A stretch of DNA of 64,000 bases from Poseidonibacter antarcticus (GTDB lineage Bacteria; Campylobacterota; Campylobacteria; Campylobacterales; Arcobacteraceae). Below the pieces are notes generated by a model. That model saw nothing but the letters and a program-made list of their open reading frames with translations, was not told where the DNA came from and did not search any database. Both the position numbers and the translations under genes were made by a program. This document shows, piece after piece, positions 16,641 to 26,371 of the stretch. The first letter of the stretch is position 1, and the number at the start of each line of letters is the position of its first letter. Location of the stretch: the NCBI RefSeq assembly GCF_003667345.1, contig NZ_RCWF01000004.1:61537-125536 (forward strand), given 5' to 3'.

Positions 16641-17351
16641 ATGAGAATATTAGTAATAGAAGATGAAATAACTTTAAATAGAACACTACAAGAAGGCCTA
16701 ACAGATATTGGTTATCAAGTAGATGCAGCAGAGAATTATAAAGATGCAGAATATTTTATAGATATTAGAAATTATGACTTAGTTTTAACAGATTGGATGT
16801 TACCTGATGGTGATGGAATTGAATTATGTAAAATTATTAAAAATAGAAGTTCAAGAACAGCAGTTGTAATTATCTCAGCAAGAGATGATAAAGAATCAGA
16901 AATTGAAGCATTAAAATCAGGTGCAGATGATTACATCAAAAAACCATTTGATTTTGATATTTTATTAGCAAGAATCGAAGCTAGATTAAGATTTGGTGGA
17001 ACTAATGTAATTGAAATTGATGACTTAATAATCAATCCTGATGAAGAAAAAATTGAATATGCTGGAAAAGAAATAGAATTAAAAGGTAAACCTTTTGAAG
17101 TTTTAACTCACCTTGCAAGACATAGAGATCAAATTGTTTCAAAAGAACAATTACTTGACGCAATTTGGGAAGAACCTGAATTAGTAACTCCAAATGTAAT
17201 TGAAGTTGCGATTAATCAAATTAGACAAAAAATGGATAAACCATTACAAATTTCTACAATTGAAACAATCAGAAGAAGAGGTTACAGATTTTGTTACCCA
17301 AATTTAACTGAAGATGAAAAATCAGCTAAAAAAGCAGCAGCTGCTAACTAG
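16641..17351 (+). CDS. hsrA: OmpR-family response regulator, HsrA/CosR (HP1043/Cj0355c) orthologue
   Basis: A 236-residue regulator with a receiver domain (about 1-118) and a winged-helix DNA-binding domain (about 125-225). The C-terminal half (from RIEARLRFGG to RRRGYRFCYP) is nearly what I recall of Helicobacter HP1043 and Campylobacter CosR, which are essential orphan regulators with degraded phospho-acceptor sites. Here the receiver is canonical: acidic E7-D8, phospho-acceptor D51 in LTDWMLPDGDG, and the lysine in DYIKKPF. A histidine kinase gene follows by 8 bp. The Helicobacter and Campylobacter proteins control redox and oxidative-stress genes, so a similar target set is likely. The extra alanine-rich tail (KSAKKAAAAN) is not a known feature. 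Confidence 0.9.
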   Translation: MRILVIEDEITLNRTLQEGLTDIGYQVDAAENYKDAEYFIDIRNYDLVLTDWMLPDGDGIELCKIIKNRSSRTAVVIISARDDKESEIEALKSGADDYIKKPFDFDILLARIEARLRFGGTNVIEIDDLIINPDEEKIEYAGKEIELKGKPFEVLTHLARHRDQIVSKEQLLDAIWEEPELVTPNVIEVAINQIRQKMDKPLQISTIETIRRRGYRFCYPNLTEDEKSAKKAAAAN

Positions 17352-17359
17352 AACTTAAT

Positions 17360-18655
17360 ATGGAAGCGAAGAGTATTTACAAACAGTTTTATACAAAACT
17401 AATAATTGCTACTTCGCTTTTTATTATTACACTATCATTTATTTTTTATGAATACACAAGAACTACAGTATATGAAAATATCCAAAAAAAAATGCTCAAA
17501 GATGCAAAAGAGATTTATTTAGTATCACTTGATAATAAACTTACAAAAGAAAATCTTACAGCAAAACAAAACAATGAAACAACTATTACATTAATAGACA
17601 ATACAAATATTAAAAAATATAAATTTTATACTTATGAAAAAGAAAACAACTATTATATAAAACTTATTTATCCTATAAATTTAGATAAAAAACAATATCT
17701 ACAAATCAATAGAAATATTAATTTTGAAAGAGAATTGCTCTATTCAATTATTTTTAAAAACCTATTTATACTTGCAATTCCTGGTTTTATTTTAATGCTT
17801 TTATATTCACTTGCAGTATCAAAATCTTTACTAAAACCAATTATTCAAATAAATAAAAAATTATCTAATATGGATGAAAACTCATTAACTCAAATTGATA
17901 AAAAAGATTTGCCAATTGAATTTCACTCACTATCTGACTCGATTAATTCATTAACAAATAGAATTGAAACATACGTTAAGTTTAAAAAAGAGTTATTTAT
18001 AGGTGCTGCTCATGAACTAAAAACTCCCCTTGCTGTAATGAAACTAAAAAATGAAGTAACATTACGTAAAGAAAGAGAAACAGAAGTTTATGAAGAAGCT
18101 TTGAAACTTACAGTTAAACAAATAGATGATATGAATAAAATGATCTCTTCTATTTTGGATATTGGACGAGCTGAGGGCGCACAGTTTGAACAAACTATTG
18201 ATTTGGATTTAGTAGAATACCTAAAGAAAAAGTCTAATGATTTTAGGATGTTAAGTGCACAGAAAAATATTATTATTACGTTTTTTTCAAATGTAAATAG
18301 TTTTAATACATCAATACAAGTAACACTATTAAACCAAATATTACAAAATTTTGTTCAAAATGCTATTAAATTTACACCAGAAAATAAATCAATTGCAATA
18401 AAATTAAAGAAAACAAGATCTAGAATCGTAATAACAGTAACTGATGAAGGTGAAGGAATTGATGAAAATATTAATTTATTCGCTCCATTTAAAAGATATG
18501 GAAATCAAAGTGGTGTTGGATTAGGATTGTTTTTAGCCAAAAATGCGGCAGATTCTTTAAGAGCTAGGATATCATTAAAAAATAGAAAAGATTCAAAATC
18601 AGGATGTGTTGCAAAACTAGTTATTAACAACACATCAGGATTTAAAAAAGCTTAA
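17360..18655 (+). CDS. Sensor histidine kinase, partner of the HsrA/CosR-type regulator
   Basis: A 431-residue inner-membrane kinase. It has TM1 at about 13-31, a roughly 100-residue periplasmic sensor region, TM2 at about 131-152 and a HAMP-like linker. The dimerisation/phospho-acceptor helix has H218 in GAAHELKTPLAV. The ATPase domain shows the N box (NFVQNAIKFTP), G1 (DEGEGID) and G2 (GVGLGLFLAK). It lies 8 bp behind the regulator gene, so the two almost certainly form a working pair. The periplasmic sensor has no motif I recognise, so the signal is unknown. Confidence 0.92.
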   Translation: MEAKSIYKQFYTKLIIATSLFIITLSFIFYEYTRTTVYENIQKKMLKDAKEIYLVSLDNKLTKENLTAKQNNETTITLIDNTNIKKYKFYTYEKENNYYIKLIYPINLDKKQYLQINRNINFERELLYSIIFKNLFILAIPGFILMLLYSLAVSKSLLKPIIQINKKLSNMDENSLTQIDKKDLPIEFHSLSDSINSLTNRIETYVKFKKELFIGAAHELKTPLAVMKLKNEVTLRKERETEVYEEALKLTVKQIDDMNKMISSILDIGRAEGAQFEQTIDLDLVEYLKKKSNDFRMLSAQKNIIITFFSNVNSFNTSIQVTLLNQILQNFVQNAIKFTPENKSIAIKLKKTRSRIVITVTDEGEGIDENINLFAPFKRYGNQSGVGLGLFLAKNAADSLRARISLKNRKDSKSGCVAKLVINNTSGFKKA

Positions 18656-18668
18656 AATTTATTAGGTA

Positions 18669-19097
18669 TTAAAATAAATTTGCGTGTTCTATTTTCGTAC
18701 ATTTATTTTGAACTACTTTCATTCCAGCTTCTTCTGCTTTTTGTGCAGCTGCATTGTTTACAAGTCCAAGTTGAGTCCATACAGTATCTATATCACCTCT
18801 TGCAATACACTCATCTACAATAGCTCCAATAGCATCTGGTTTTCTAAAAATATCTACCATATCAATTTTGAAAGGTATATCAGATAAACTTCTATAAACT
18901 TTTTCACCCAAAATAGTATCTTCTTTTGGATAAATTGGAACTATTTTAAATCCTGCTTGTTTTAGGTATTTTCCAACCATATTTGAAGCTTTATCTTCAT
19001 TTGGTGATAAACCTGCAATTGCTATTGTTTTTGTATTATTAAAAATTTCTCTTATTTCTTCATTATTTGAATTAACACTTGGGAATTCACATTCCAT
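18669..19097 (-). CDS. CoA-binding domain protein (YccU-like)
   Basis: A 142-residue cytosolic protein with a Rossmann-type CoA-binding fold. The nucleotide loop is KTIAIAGLSPNEDKASNMVGKYL, then FKIVPIYPKE and DMVDIFRKPD, all typical of the YccU/CoA-binding family related to succinyl-CoA synthetase alpha. Its cellular role is not established. It stands alone and converges on the kinase gene. Confidence 0.88.
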   Translation of the reverse strand: MECEFPSVNSNNEEIREIFNNTKTIAIAGLSPNEDKASNMVGKYLKQAGFKIVPIYPKEDTILGEKVYRSLSDIPFKIDMVDIFRKPDAIGAIVDECIARGDIDTVWTQLGLVNNAAAQKAEEAGMKVVQNKCTKIEHANLF

Positions 19098-19140
19098 TTT
19101 AAATCCTTTTTGTAAAATTGTTTTAAATTATATCACAAGT

Positions 19141-20151
19141 TTATTTATATCCATTTGGATTGTTTGACTGCCATTTCCAAGAATCTGCACACATTTGCTC
19201 AATACCTTTTGATGCTTCCCAATCTAAAACTTCTTTTGCATAAGAAGGATTTGCAAAACACTTAGCAATATCTCCAGCACGTCTACTTACAATCTTGTAT
19301 GGAACTTTTTTACCACTTGCTTTTTCATAAGCTTTTACCATATCTAAAACTGAATAACCATTTCCTGTTCCTAAATTTACAGTTAGTACATCATCAATGC
19401 TATCAATCTTTTGTAAGGCTTTTACATGACCTAGTGCTAAATCAACTACATGAATATAATCTCTTACACCTGTTCCATCGTGAGTATCATAATCTCCACC
19501 AAAAACACTAAGATATTCTCTTTTCCCTACTGCTGTTTGAGAAATAAATGGCATTAAGTTATTTGGAATACCATTTGGGTCTTCTCCAATTGTTCCAGAA
19601 CTATGAGCTCCTACTGGATTGAAATATCTTAAAAGTACAATCTTATTAGAATTATCAGATATGTATATATCTCTTAATATCTCTTCTATAAAGAGTTTTG
19701 TTCTTCCATAAGGATTTGTAGCACTTAAAGGAAAATCTTCACTAATAGGTGTTGTATGAGGATCACCATAAACTGTAGCAGATGAAGAAAATACAATCTT
19801 TTTACAATCATAGTTTTTCATAACTTCACACAATACCAAAGTACCATTGACATTATTATCATAATACATATGAGGTTTTTCTACAGATTCACCTACTGCT
19901 TTTAATCCAGCAAAGTGAATAACACTATCTATCTTATATTTTTCAAATACAGAAGATAAAGCTTTTTTATCTCGTATATCACCTTGTACAAAATCTATAG
20001 ATTTACCTATAATTTTTTCTACTCTTTTCAAACTCTCTTTTGAAGAATTGCAAAGATTATCAAAAACTACAAAATCAAAACCAGCTTCGTGTAATGCTAT
20101 ACATGTATGTGAGCCTATATATCCAGCTCCTCCTGTTACTAATACTTTCAT
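19141..20151 (-). CDS. galE: UDP-glucose 4-epimerase
   Basis: A 336-residue NAD-dependent short-chain dehydrogenase/reductase that interconverts UDP-glucose and UDP-galactose. The NAD loop is GGAGYIGSH at residues 7-15. The catalytic Ser-Thr region is [10 protein letters not shown] and the YxxxK motif is in NPYGRTK. The C-terminal sugar-binding part ([18 protein letters not shown]) is typical of GalE. The first gene end of the exopolysaccharide locus, it overlaps the polyprenyl-phosphate transferase gene by 4 bp and is translationally coupled to it. Confidence 0.96.
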   Translation of the reverse strand: MKVLVTGGAGYIGSHTCIALHEAGFDFVVFDNLCNSSKESLKRVEKIIGKSIDFVQGDIRDKKALSSVFEKYKIDSVIHFAGLKAVGESVEKPHMYYDNNVNGTLVLCEVMKNYDCKKIVFSSSATVYGDPHTTPISEDFPLSATNPYGRTKLFIEEILRDIYISDNSNKIVLLRYFNPVGAHSSGTIGEDPNGIPNNLMPFISQTAVGKREYLSVFGGDYDTHDGTGVRDYIHVVDLALGHVKALQKIDSIDDVLTVNLGTGNGYSVLDMVKAYEKASGKKVPYKIVSRRAGDIAKCFANPSYAKEVLDWEASKGIEQMCADSWKWQSNNPNGYK

Positions 20152-21200
20152 CTTATATTCTTCTTTTTTCTTTTTATTAATCTTGTTATTAATTTTTGTC
20201 TATCTTTCATACCTGTAAATATCATATAAAATAGTGCAAGTATACCTAAATAACTTAATAGTGCTAAAGTAGATGCGATACCTTCACCTAATTGTTTATG
20301 CGGTAATGCCAACATCAATCCAACTAGTGAAAAAAGAGATTGCATCAAAATAATAAATAGCACAGTTTTTTTGACCTTTTTCTTAAAAAACTTTAAAAGA
20401 ATATGATGCATATGTGTTTTATCAGGTGAAAAAGGAGATTTATTGTTTTTTATTCTTCTTATCATTACTATTAAAGTATCAAAAATAGGAAGAGCTATTA
20501 TATAAACAACAGCCATAGGATGAATATATTCTAGTGCCATAACAGAAAGAGTAGCTATAATAAAACCTAAAAGTAAACTCCCACTATCTCCCATAAATAT
20601 TTTTGCAGGAAACCAGTTGAAAAGTAAAAATGGTAATAAACTAATAATAGTAAACAATGAAATCACGCACATAAGATTATTTTGATTTATATATCCTACA
20701 TATAAAAATGTACTTAAAATCACAATACTAACGCCACTTGCTAAACCATCCAAACCATCTAATAGATTTGCACCATTTGTAACCCCTGCTATAAAAAACA
20801 TAGAAAAAGGCAAGGCTAAAAAACCTAAGGGAATAATATATCCAAAGTATATACCTAAGTTATGAATATAAATATTATTAAAATACAGTAGTATTGAAGC
20901 TATAAACATAGCGTAAAATTTTATTTTGGGACTTACGTCCTTATGATCGTCCAAGACACCAGTAAAGAAAACTATAAAAATAGCTAAAAACAGAAGGTAG
21001 TTTTCAATAAATAAAGAAAATTTAAACAAAATAATAGAAATAAAAAATGCTAAACCAAAAGAAATACCAGCACCTCGCGGTGTTATATTAGTATGTGAGC
21101 TTCGCTCATTTGGAATATCAACTAAACCTAGTTTTTGAGAAAATTTAATCAATAATTTTATGAAAATAAATGATATAATAAATAGTGTAATATATTGCAT
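20148..21200 (-). CDS. Polyprenyl-phosphate sugar-1-phosphate transferase (WecA/MraY family)
   Basis: A 350-residue membrane enzyme with about ten transmembrane helices. It starts glycan assembly by moving a sugar phosphate from a UDP-sugar to undecaprenyl phosphate. Family motifs are [30 protein letters not shown] (Asp-rich active site), [10 protein letters not shown] and the HMHHILLK loop of WecA-type enzymes. The hydrophobic start and the family length fit. The sugar is probably GlcNAc or another HexNAc, which cannot be fixed from the sequence. It is the likely initiating transferase for the Wzx/Wzy polymer encoded to 33743. Confidence 0.92.
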   Translation of the reverse strand: MQYITLFIISFIFIKLLIKFSQKLGLVDIPNERSSHTNITPRGAGISFGLAFFISIILFKFSLFIENYLLFLAIFIVFFTGVLDDHKDVSPKIKFYAMFIASILLYFNNIYIHNLGIYFGYIIPLGFLALPFSMFFIAGVTNGANLLDGLDGLASGVSIVILSTFLYVGYINQNNLMCVISLFTIISLLPFLLFNWFPAKIFMGDSGSLLLGFIIATLSVMALEYIHPMAVVYIIALPIFDTLIVMIRRIKNNKSPFSPDKTHMHHILLKFFKKKVKKTVLFIILMQSLFSLVGLMLALPHKQLGEGIASTLALLSYLGILALFYMIFTGMKDRQKLITRLIKRKKKNIR

Positions 21201-21260
21201 TCGGAATTATAGCATAAAAAAAAACGACTACACTAATAAATAAATAAATAAGGTATAAAA

Positions 21261-22001
21261 TTGATAAATAACTTTTTTAAGAGTTTTATGAATAAAGACA
21301 TTATTTTACCTGAGTTTTACAGTATTGATTTGCACTCACATCTTATACCAGGTATTGATGATGGTTCATTGAATATGGAACAAAGCATACAAATGGTTAA
21401 GACATTAAAAGAAATGGGATTTAAAAAACTTATTACTACACCACATATTATGTCACATAAATTTCCAAACAATAAAGATATTATTTTAAGAGGATTAGAT
21501 TATTTAAAAAATGAACTTGTATCTAATAATATTGATATACCGATACAAGCAGCAGCTGAGTACTATTATGATGAGCATTTTATGGAATTAATCGAAAAAA
21601 AAGATTTATTAACATTTGGTGATAATTATGTATTATTTGAATTTTCATACACTACACCTGTATTTGGCTTAGAACAAGTTGTATATAAACTTTTAAGTGC
21701 AGGTTATAAACCAATACTAGCTCATCCTGAGAGATATTCATATTTTAACTCAAAGTTAGAAAAATATCATCAACTAAAAGATATGGGATTGTTATTTCAA
21801 CTAAATGTAAATTCGTTAAATAATTTCTATGGCAAAAAAGTAAAAATAGCTGCAAAGTATTTGGTTGATAGAGGATTGGTTGATTTTATAGGTAGTGATA
21901 CACATAGACCTAACTATTTGGAATCACTACAAAAAAGTTTATCGTTGAAAGAGTTTAAATCTATTGAGAATAAAAATAGAATATTAAATAAGTATTTATA
22001 A
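21261..22001 (+). CDS. PHP-family protein-tyrosine phosphatase (CpsB/YwqE type)
   Basis: A 246-residue metal-dependent phosphatase. The PHP motif DLHSHLIPGIDDGS and later conserved residues (TPHIM, LAHPERYSYF, GSDTHRPNYL) give the three-metal site of CpsB. It should dephosphorylate the tyrosine tail of Wzc, whose gene lies convergently next door. The start is TTG (21261), supported by AAGG 7 bp upstream; an ATG ten codons in is the alternative. A shared hairpin separates it from wzc. Confidence 0.9.
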   Translation: MINNFFKSFMNKDIILPEFYSIDLHSHLIPGIDDGSLNMEQSIQMVKTLKEMGFKKLITTPHIMSHKFPNNKDIILRGLDYLKNELVSNNIDIPIQAAAEYYYDEHFMELIEKKDLLTFGDNYVLFEFSYTTPVFGLEQVVYKLLSAGYKPILAHPERYSYFNSKLEKYHQLKDMGLLFQLNVNSLNNFYGKKVKIAAKYLVDRGLVDFIGSDTHRPNYLESLQKSLSLKEFKSIENKNRILNKYL

Positions 22002-22010
22002 TACTTTAAA

Positions 22011-22042
22011 AAAGATAGATAAAATCAAATTTTATCTATCTT
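22011..22042. terminator. Bidirectional terminator between the phosphatase and wzc
   Basis: A 14-bp stem (22012-22025 with 22029-22042) with a 3-nt loop overlaps the wzc stop codon. Confidence 0.7.
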
Positions 22043-24392
22043 GGTAATACTTGGCATTACCATATCCATAACCATAGTTTGAACCATATCCATAACCATA
22101 CTTATCACCAATCTCAACACCATTTAGGATTAACCCAAAGGTATTGTTTTTGTGTTCTTTTGATAATCTATCAAGATTTTTTACAAACTCTTTTCTAGTA
22201 TAAAATGCTTTTATAACCAAAAATGAAATATCAGCATAATTTATAAGAATCATAGCATCTGTTACTAATCCAACAGGTGGTGTATCAAATATCACATAGT
22301 CGTATTTTGCTTTTAGAGTATCTATCAATTCTTTCATCTTATCACCCAAGATTAACTCAGATGGATTTGGTGGTAACGAACCTGTAGTTAGAACTGTAAC
22401 ATTGTCTTTTTCTACAAAGTTTGTAATCTCTTCAAGTGTATTTTGACCTGATAAGTAAGAGCTAATACCAATAGTATTAGGAATATCAAAATTCAAATGA
22501 AGACTAGATTTTCTTAAGTCTAAGTCTAATATAACTACAGATTTATTTGCTTTTGCAATAATCTTTGCAAGATTTGCAGATGTAGTTGTTTTACCTTCTC
22601 CTGATACAGATGAAGTGATTGCTATTACATTACTATTTTCATGTTTTGGTAAAAATTGTAGATTTGTTCGTATAGAACGATATGCTTCATCTACAAGTTT
22701 TTTTGCTTTTTTACCCTTGTACTGAGGAATTATTCCATAGATTGGAATCGAGCTTAGTTTTTCAACATCATCAGAGTTTGAAACAGTGTTATTAAAAAAC
22801 TCTCTCATAAATGCATAGAATAAAGAAAAAATAAATCCTAAAATAAATCCTACTAAAACTATTAGTTTTCTTTTGGGTTTTACAGGTTCATTTGCTATTA
22901 TTCCTTCATCAAGCAATCTCGTGTTTGAGATTGTAGATGATTGGAGTATTGCTGATTCTGCTTTTTTCTCTAAAAGATATGAATATATTTTTTCATCAAC
23001 ACTAAATAGTCTTGTAAGTTTTGAAAGCTCTCTTTCTTGCTTTGGTAGAGTATTTATAGATTTGTCGTATTTTTTAATAATATTTTCTAGTGAACGTTTT
23101 CTATTTTGAAATTGTGCGATGTTATTGTTTATAGTCCCTACTATATTTCTTTTGATACTTCTTATTTTTTGGCTAACTTTTACAAGCTCTGGATGAGCTG
23201 GTGTATAGTCTATCAAAAGTGTAGACTTTCTTGCTGTTTCATCTTGGAGTTGGCTAACTAATGCTGAGATTTTAGGGTCGATTAGACTTGCAGATGTGAT
23301 TGACATACCAAGTAGATTGGTATTTGAAGCAACATAATTTTTTAGACTTAGTAGTACGTTTAGTTCTGTTTTTAGCTCTTCTAGTTGTGTTTCGTATTCA
23401 CTAAGCTTTTCTGTTGATTTTATAGCTTGTCCGCTTAATTCTACTAGCTTGTTTTTTTCTTTGAAAGATTCTAAATTTGTAGCTGAGATATTTAGTCTTT
23501 TGTTTATTGATTCTAATTGAACATCAATAAAATCTAGAGTTAGCTTTGCTTCTTCTGTTTTTCTTTGTATATCTTCATTTGTATATGTGTTATATATTGA
23601 AGTTAGTATATCTTTTATTCTGTTTGGTTCTGTATCTTCTAGTGATACATTTAAGATACTTGCACTTTTTGAGATTTGAGATACGCTAAGATTTTTTTTG
23701 TATTTATTAAATACATCCATATTTGTCATATGGTTAAAGTTGTATGTGTTGTATTTTAAATCAAAAACTTTTTTTATCGTCAGAGAAAAATACTCTGTTT
23801 GTATAAGTTCGTTAAATTTATGATTTTGATTATAAGAGAAGGTATCTCCTAGTTCGTAATTTTTTATATCCAACATTTTAAGAACATTATCCAAAGAATA
23901 AACAGAAGGCTTTTTTAATTGTAGATTAAAAGTGTTTTCATCTATTGGTGTTAGTGTAAAATTACGCCCATTTAAAAAATCATCTAGAAAAGAAAACTCC
24001 ACTACAAATGGTGAGTTTTTATAATACTCGATTTTTTTGAACTTGTTATTTGCCCAATAGTTTGTGTTTAAATCAAGTTTGTCAAAAGATTTTTGTAAAA
24101 TCAATCTTGATTTCATAACCTCGATTTCATTTGCTATTCCTGCACCTGAAGAACCTGATAGGGCTTCCATCATAAAATCAGCACCTGCTGATGCTGTTTT
24201 ATTGTTTTTTTTGTCTTCAAGTTCTAGGACTATAGATGTAGTATATATATTTGGTTTTAAGTATGCAAATATACCAGCACCCATAGTGAAAATATAGGTG
24301 ATGATGATGATTTGTATCTTGTACTTTAAAATAGTTTTAAAAAGTTCTTTTAAATCTATCTCGTCTTCTTTTATGTTATTTAGAGTACTCAA
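22032..24392 (-). CDS. wzc: Polysaccharide co-polymerase and tyrosine autokinase
   Basis: A 786-residue inner-membrane protein. It has an N-terminal Wzz domain with TM1 (about 25-50), a long periplasmic coiled coil and TM2 (about 500-530). The cytoplasmic BY-kinase has Walker A SSVSGEGKTTTSAN (K601), Walker A' VVILDLDLRKSS and Walker B YVIFDTPP. The C-terminus carries eight tyrosines (YGYGYGSNYGYGYG and a final KYYQDR), the autophosphorylation tail. It controls chain length and export with Wza, encoded 2 bp upstream, and is the likely target of the CpsB-type phosphatase. Confidence 0.96.
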   Translation of the reverse strand: MSTLNNIKEDEIDLKELFKTILKYKIQIIIITYIFTMGAGIFAYLKPNIYTTSIVLELEDKKNNKTASAGADFMMEALSGSSGAGIANEIEVMKSRLILQKSFDKLDLNTNYWANNKFKKIEYYKNSPFVVEFSFLDDFLNGRNFTLTPIDENTFNLQLKKPSVYSLDNVLKMLDIKNYELGDTFSYNQNHKFNELIQTEYFSLTIKKVFDLKYNTYNFNHMTNMDVFNKYKKNLSVSQISKSASILNVSLEDTEPNRIKDILTSIYNTYTNEDIQRKTEEAKLTLDFIDVQLESINKRLNISATNLESFKEKNKLVELSGQAIKSTEKLSEYETQLEELKTELNVLLSLKNYVASNTNLLGMSITSASLIDPKISALVSQLQDETARKSTLLIDYTPAHPELVKVSQKIRSIKRNIVGTINNNIAQFQNRKRSLENIIKKYDKSINTLPKQERELSKLTRLFSVDEKIYSYLLEKKAESAILQSSTISNTRLLDEGIIANEPVKPKRKLIVLVGFILGFIFSLFYAFMREFFNNTVSNSDDVEKLSSIPIYGIIPQYKGKKAKKLVDEAYRSIRTNLQFLPKHENSNVIAITSSVSGEGKTTTSANLAKIIAKANKSVVILDLDLRKSSLHLNFDIPNTIGISSYLSGQNTLEEITNFVEKDNVTVLTTGSLPPNPSELILGDKMKELIDTLKAKYDYVIFDTPPVGLVTDAMILINYADISFLVIKAFYTRKEFVKNLDRLSKEHKNNTFGLILNGVEIGDKYGYGYGSNYGYGYGNAKYYQDR

Positions 24393-24394
24393 TC

Positions 24395-25180
24395 TTAATC
24401 ATCCGTTACTATGCTATATGATAATAGTAAGTTTGTAATAACTTGTAAGATAGGTAGACCTTCTTTTATAGCTACGTTTATACCTTTTAGTGAGCTTGGT
24501 TGTACATATACTATGTCATTTGGTTTTAATACTAAGCTTGTTTGTTTTATAGCATCTAAGCTTGTCAAATTTATTTGCATAATTTTAGGGTTTCGTAAGT
24601 CACCTCGCACTACTAAGATATCATCTCTTGATGCTACATCTGTAAAGTCACCTGAACGTGCTAGGACTTCTATGATGTTCATATTTCCATTTACTATTGG
24701 TACTATACCTGGCTTTTTAACTTCACCTAGAACTATGATTCGTTGGTTTTGTATTTCTATTAGAACGTATGGATTTCTAATATATTTTTTGTACTTTTTT
24801 AATAATAACGCAGTAGCTTCATGCTGTGTAAGACCTGAGATCTTAACTTCTCCAACCAATGGTAAAATAACACTACCTTTTTTTGATACTAGTAAACCTT
24901 TTGTCTCTACTTTTGCACTTGAGTTTATCATGTCTCCTGATAAGATAGGTGTCATTTGTTGCGAGTCTTTACCTGACTGTACATATACAGTGATATTTAC
25001 CCTGTCGTTTTTCGATATTACACTTTCAAAGTTGACGTCTTTTTGGTATTGAGCTTTGCTTACTGTTGTTTGGGCACTTGAACTTTCTTCTTGTTGTTGG
25101 AAGAGTTTGTAGTTTTTACTACCACATCCTGTAAGTAAAATAAGAATACTTAAAAATACTACGTTTTTTAATACAACCAT
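24395..25180 (-). CDS. wza: Outer-membrane polysaccharide export lipoprotein
   Basis: A 261-residue lipoprotein with lipobox LLTGC (Cys near residue 19). The poly-export domain (NDRVNITVYVQSGKD, then GSVILPLVGEVKISGLTQHEA) is followed by an SLBB domain (IIVLGEVKKPGIVPIVNGN). It forms the outer-membrane channel for the polymer. The chain ends after a short C-terminal helix. The gene opens the wza-wzc operon, and its promoter sits in a 23-bp palindrome at 25196-25218. Confidence 0.94.
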   Translation of the reverse strand: MVVLKNVVFLSILILLTGCGSKNYKLFQQQEESSSAQTTVSKAQYQKDVNFESVISKNDRVNITVYVQSGKDSQQMTPILSGDMINSSAKVETKGLLVSKKGSVILPLVGEVKISGLTQHEATALLLKKYKKYIRNPYVLIEIQNQRIIVLGEVKKPGIVPIVNGNMNIIEVLARSGDFTDVASRDDILVVRGDLRNPKIMQINLTSLDAIKQTSLVLKPNDIVYVQPSSLKGINVAIKEGLPILQVITNLLLSYSIVTDD

Positions 25181-25195
25181 TTGATCTCCATTTTC

Positions 25196-25218
25196 GATAT
25201 AATTGCTGCGATTATATC
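25196..25218 (-). promoter_or_regulatory. wza promoter with palindromic operator
   Basis: A perfect palindrome, GATATAAT, 7 bp, ATTATATC, lies 16 bp upstream of the wza start. On the minus strand the distal arm contains TATAAT, a good -10 hexamer. A dimeric regulator bound here would block or tune transcription of wza-wzc. Confidence 0.45.
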
Positions 25219-25312
25219 TAAAGAAATATATTAATATTATTAATTTCTCTTAAAAATAAAAAAGGTAATAAACTAATCTGATCCACTTGGATGCAAAATA
25301 ATTTTATTATAA

Positions 25313-25642
25313 ATTAAAAAAATTATTAATGTGGATGTTGGTAATAGGAACAACAAGTTTTACAGTAATATATAGAGATACTGAATATACACTAAAAAAT
25401 GACACATATAGAACCAGAATCCTTCTGAAGACTTGATTCAATTTATTATCTTTCTAATAATTAAAGAAAAACCGGACAATATCAAAAATATAGGTATATG
25501 AAATATATAGATAAAATTTTCTATTCTTGCTTGTATATTAGTAAAAGTTCCAATATATCCTATACCATTAATGTTATATAAAAACCTTTAATTATACCAG
25601 CCTGTAAACTTCTTACAAGAACTCCCTCGTATTATGTTTAAA
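25313..25642 (-). pseudogene. Remnant of an acyltransferase family 3 gene
   Basis: This lies in the 462-bp gap between wza and the WecG-type gene. The minus strand from about 25587 to 25441 reads as membrane protein without stops, including ENFIYIFHIPIFLILSGFSL. That is the FHMPLFFFLSGY-type second helix of acyltransferase-3 proteins, which acetylate sugars. After one stop the same frame continues with EGFWFYMCHFLVYIQYLYIL, resembling a later helix of the family, then another stop and more hydrophobic codons to about 25313. Between 25642 and 25590 the reading shifts frame. The active-site N-terminus and most of the usual 330 or more residues are gone. It is probably a deleted O-acetyltransferase; homology is judged by eye. 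Confidence 0.45.
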
Positions 25643-26371
25643 TTATTTATAAATAATATGATTATAAATATATTTAATTAAAAAACTTGGATAGTCTTTT
25701 AAAAGCCTATTTCTTACATGCTTATGCATTATTGCTCTTTGTAACCATCGAAGTCCAAACTTTTTAACTAAAGGATGATAATAATCAGCTTTTATTGATG
25801 TTTGTGTAAAAAAACCACCACACGTAAAAATTAGAGGAATTTTAAGTCCTGCATTCTTAACTCTAACCGCAAATTTTTCTTGGTAAGGACTTCCCATACC
25901 TATTACAAGCATATCAACAGTAAGACTTGATAATTCATCAAAACAGATTTCATAATCTTCTTCACTATTAAAATAACCATTTCGATGATATACAATATTT
26001 ATATTAGAATACATTGTCTTAATATTTTTAATTGCACCATTTAATTCATCTTGTTTTGCTCCTATAAAAGCAATATTCATACTCTTTGTATTAGCAAAAT
26101 CTAGAACATCTTTAGCAATAGAAGAAAAATCAAAACTCACTCTATCTATTTTCTTAGAGTTAAAAATATTATGAAGTTTTACAAGTAAAGCCCCATCTGC
26201 AAAAAAAACATCAAATTCATCTACCAAATTTGGATTTTCTAAATAGACAGTATATGAAAATGGATTTAAAAAAGTCACAAGCTTTATGTCTGAACTTTCT
26301 GTTTCCAATAACTGAGTAAACTCTTTTTTAGTATTGAATTTATCATCAATTTTTTTATATATTGTTTTCAA
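25643..26371 (-). CDS. WecG/TagA/CpsF-family glycosyltransferase (GT26)
   Basis: A 242-residue cytoplasmic enzyme. Family motifs are TFLNPFSYTVYL, FFADGALLVKL (active-site Asp), IAFIGAKQDELNGA, VIGMGSPYQEKF and TCGGFFTQTS followed by GLRWLQRAIMHKH. It adds the second sugar, often a ManNAc or its uronate, to a lipid-linked first sugar. It overlaps the upstream glycosyltransferase by 17 bp and so is cotranscribed with it. It is the last intact gene of the wzx-wzy block before the decayed acyltransferase. Confidence 0.92.
   Translation of the reverse strand: MKTIYKKIDDKFNTKKEFTQLLETESSDIKLVTFLNPFSYTVYLENPNLVDEFDVFFADGALLVKLHNIFNSKKIDRVSFDFSSIAKDVLDFANTKSMNIAFIGAKQDELNGAIKNIKTMYSNINIVYHRNGYFNSEEDYEICFDELSSLTVDMLVIGMGSPYQEKFAVRVKNAGLKIPLIFTCGGFFTQTSIKADYYHPLVKKFGLRWLQRAIMHKHVRNRLLKDYPSFLIKYIYNHIIYK

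Noticed and set aside
24411..25052. Long open frame on the plus strand opposite wza
   Set aside because: It lies wholly inside a confident lipoprotein gene, has no family pattern and no ribosome site; it is a shadow of the minus-strand coding sequence.
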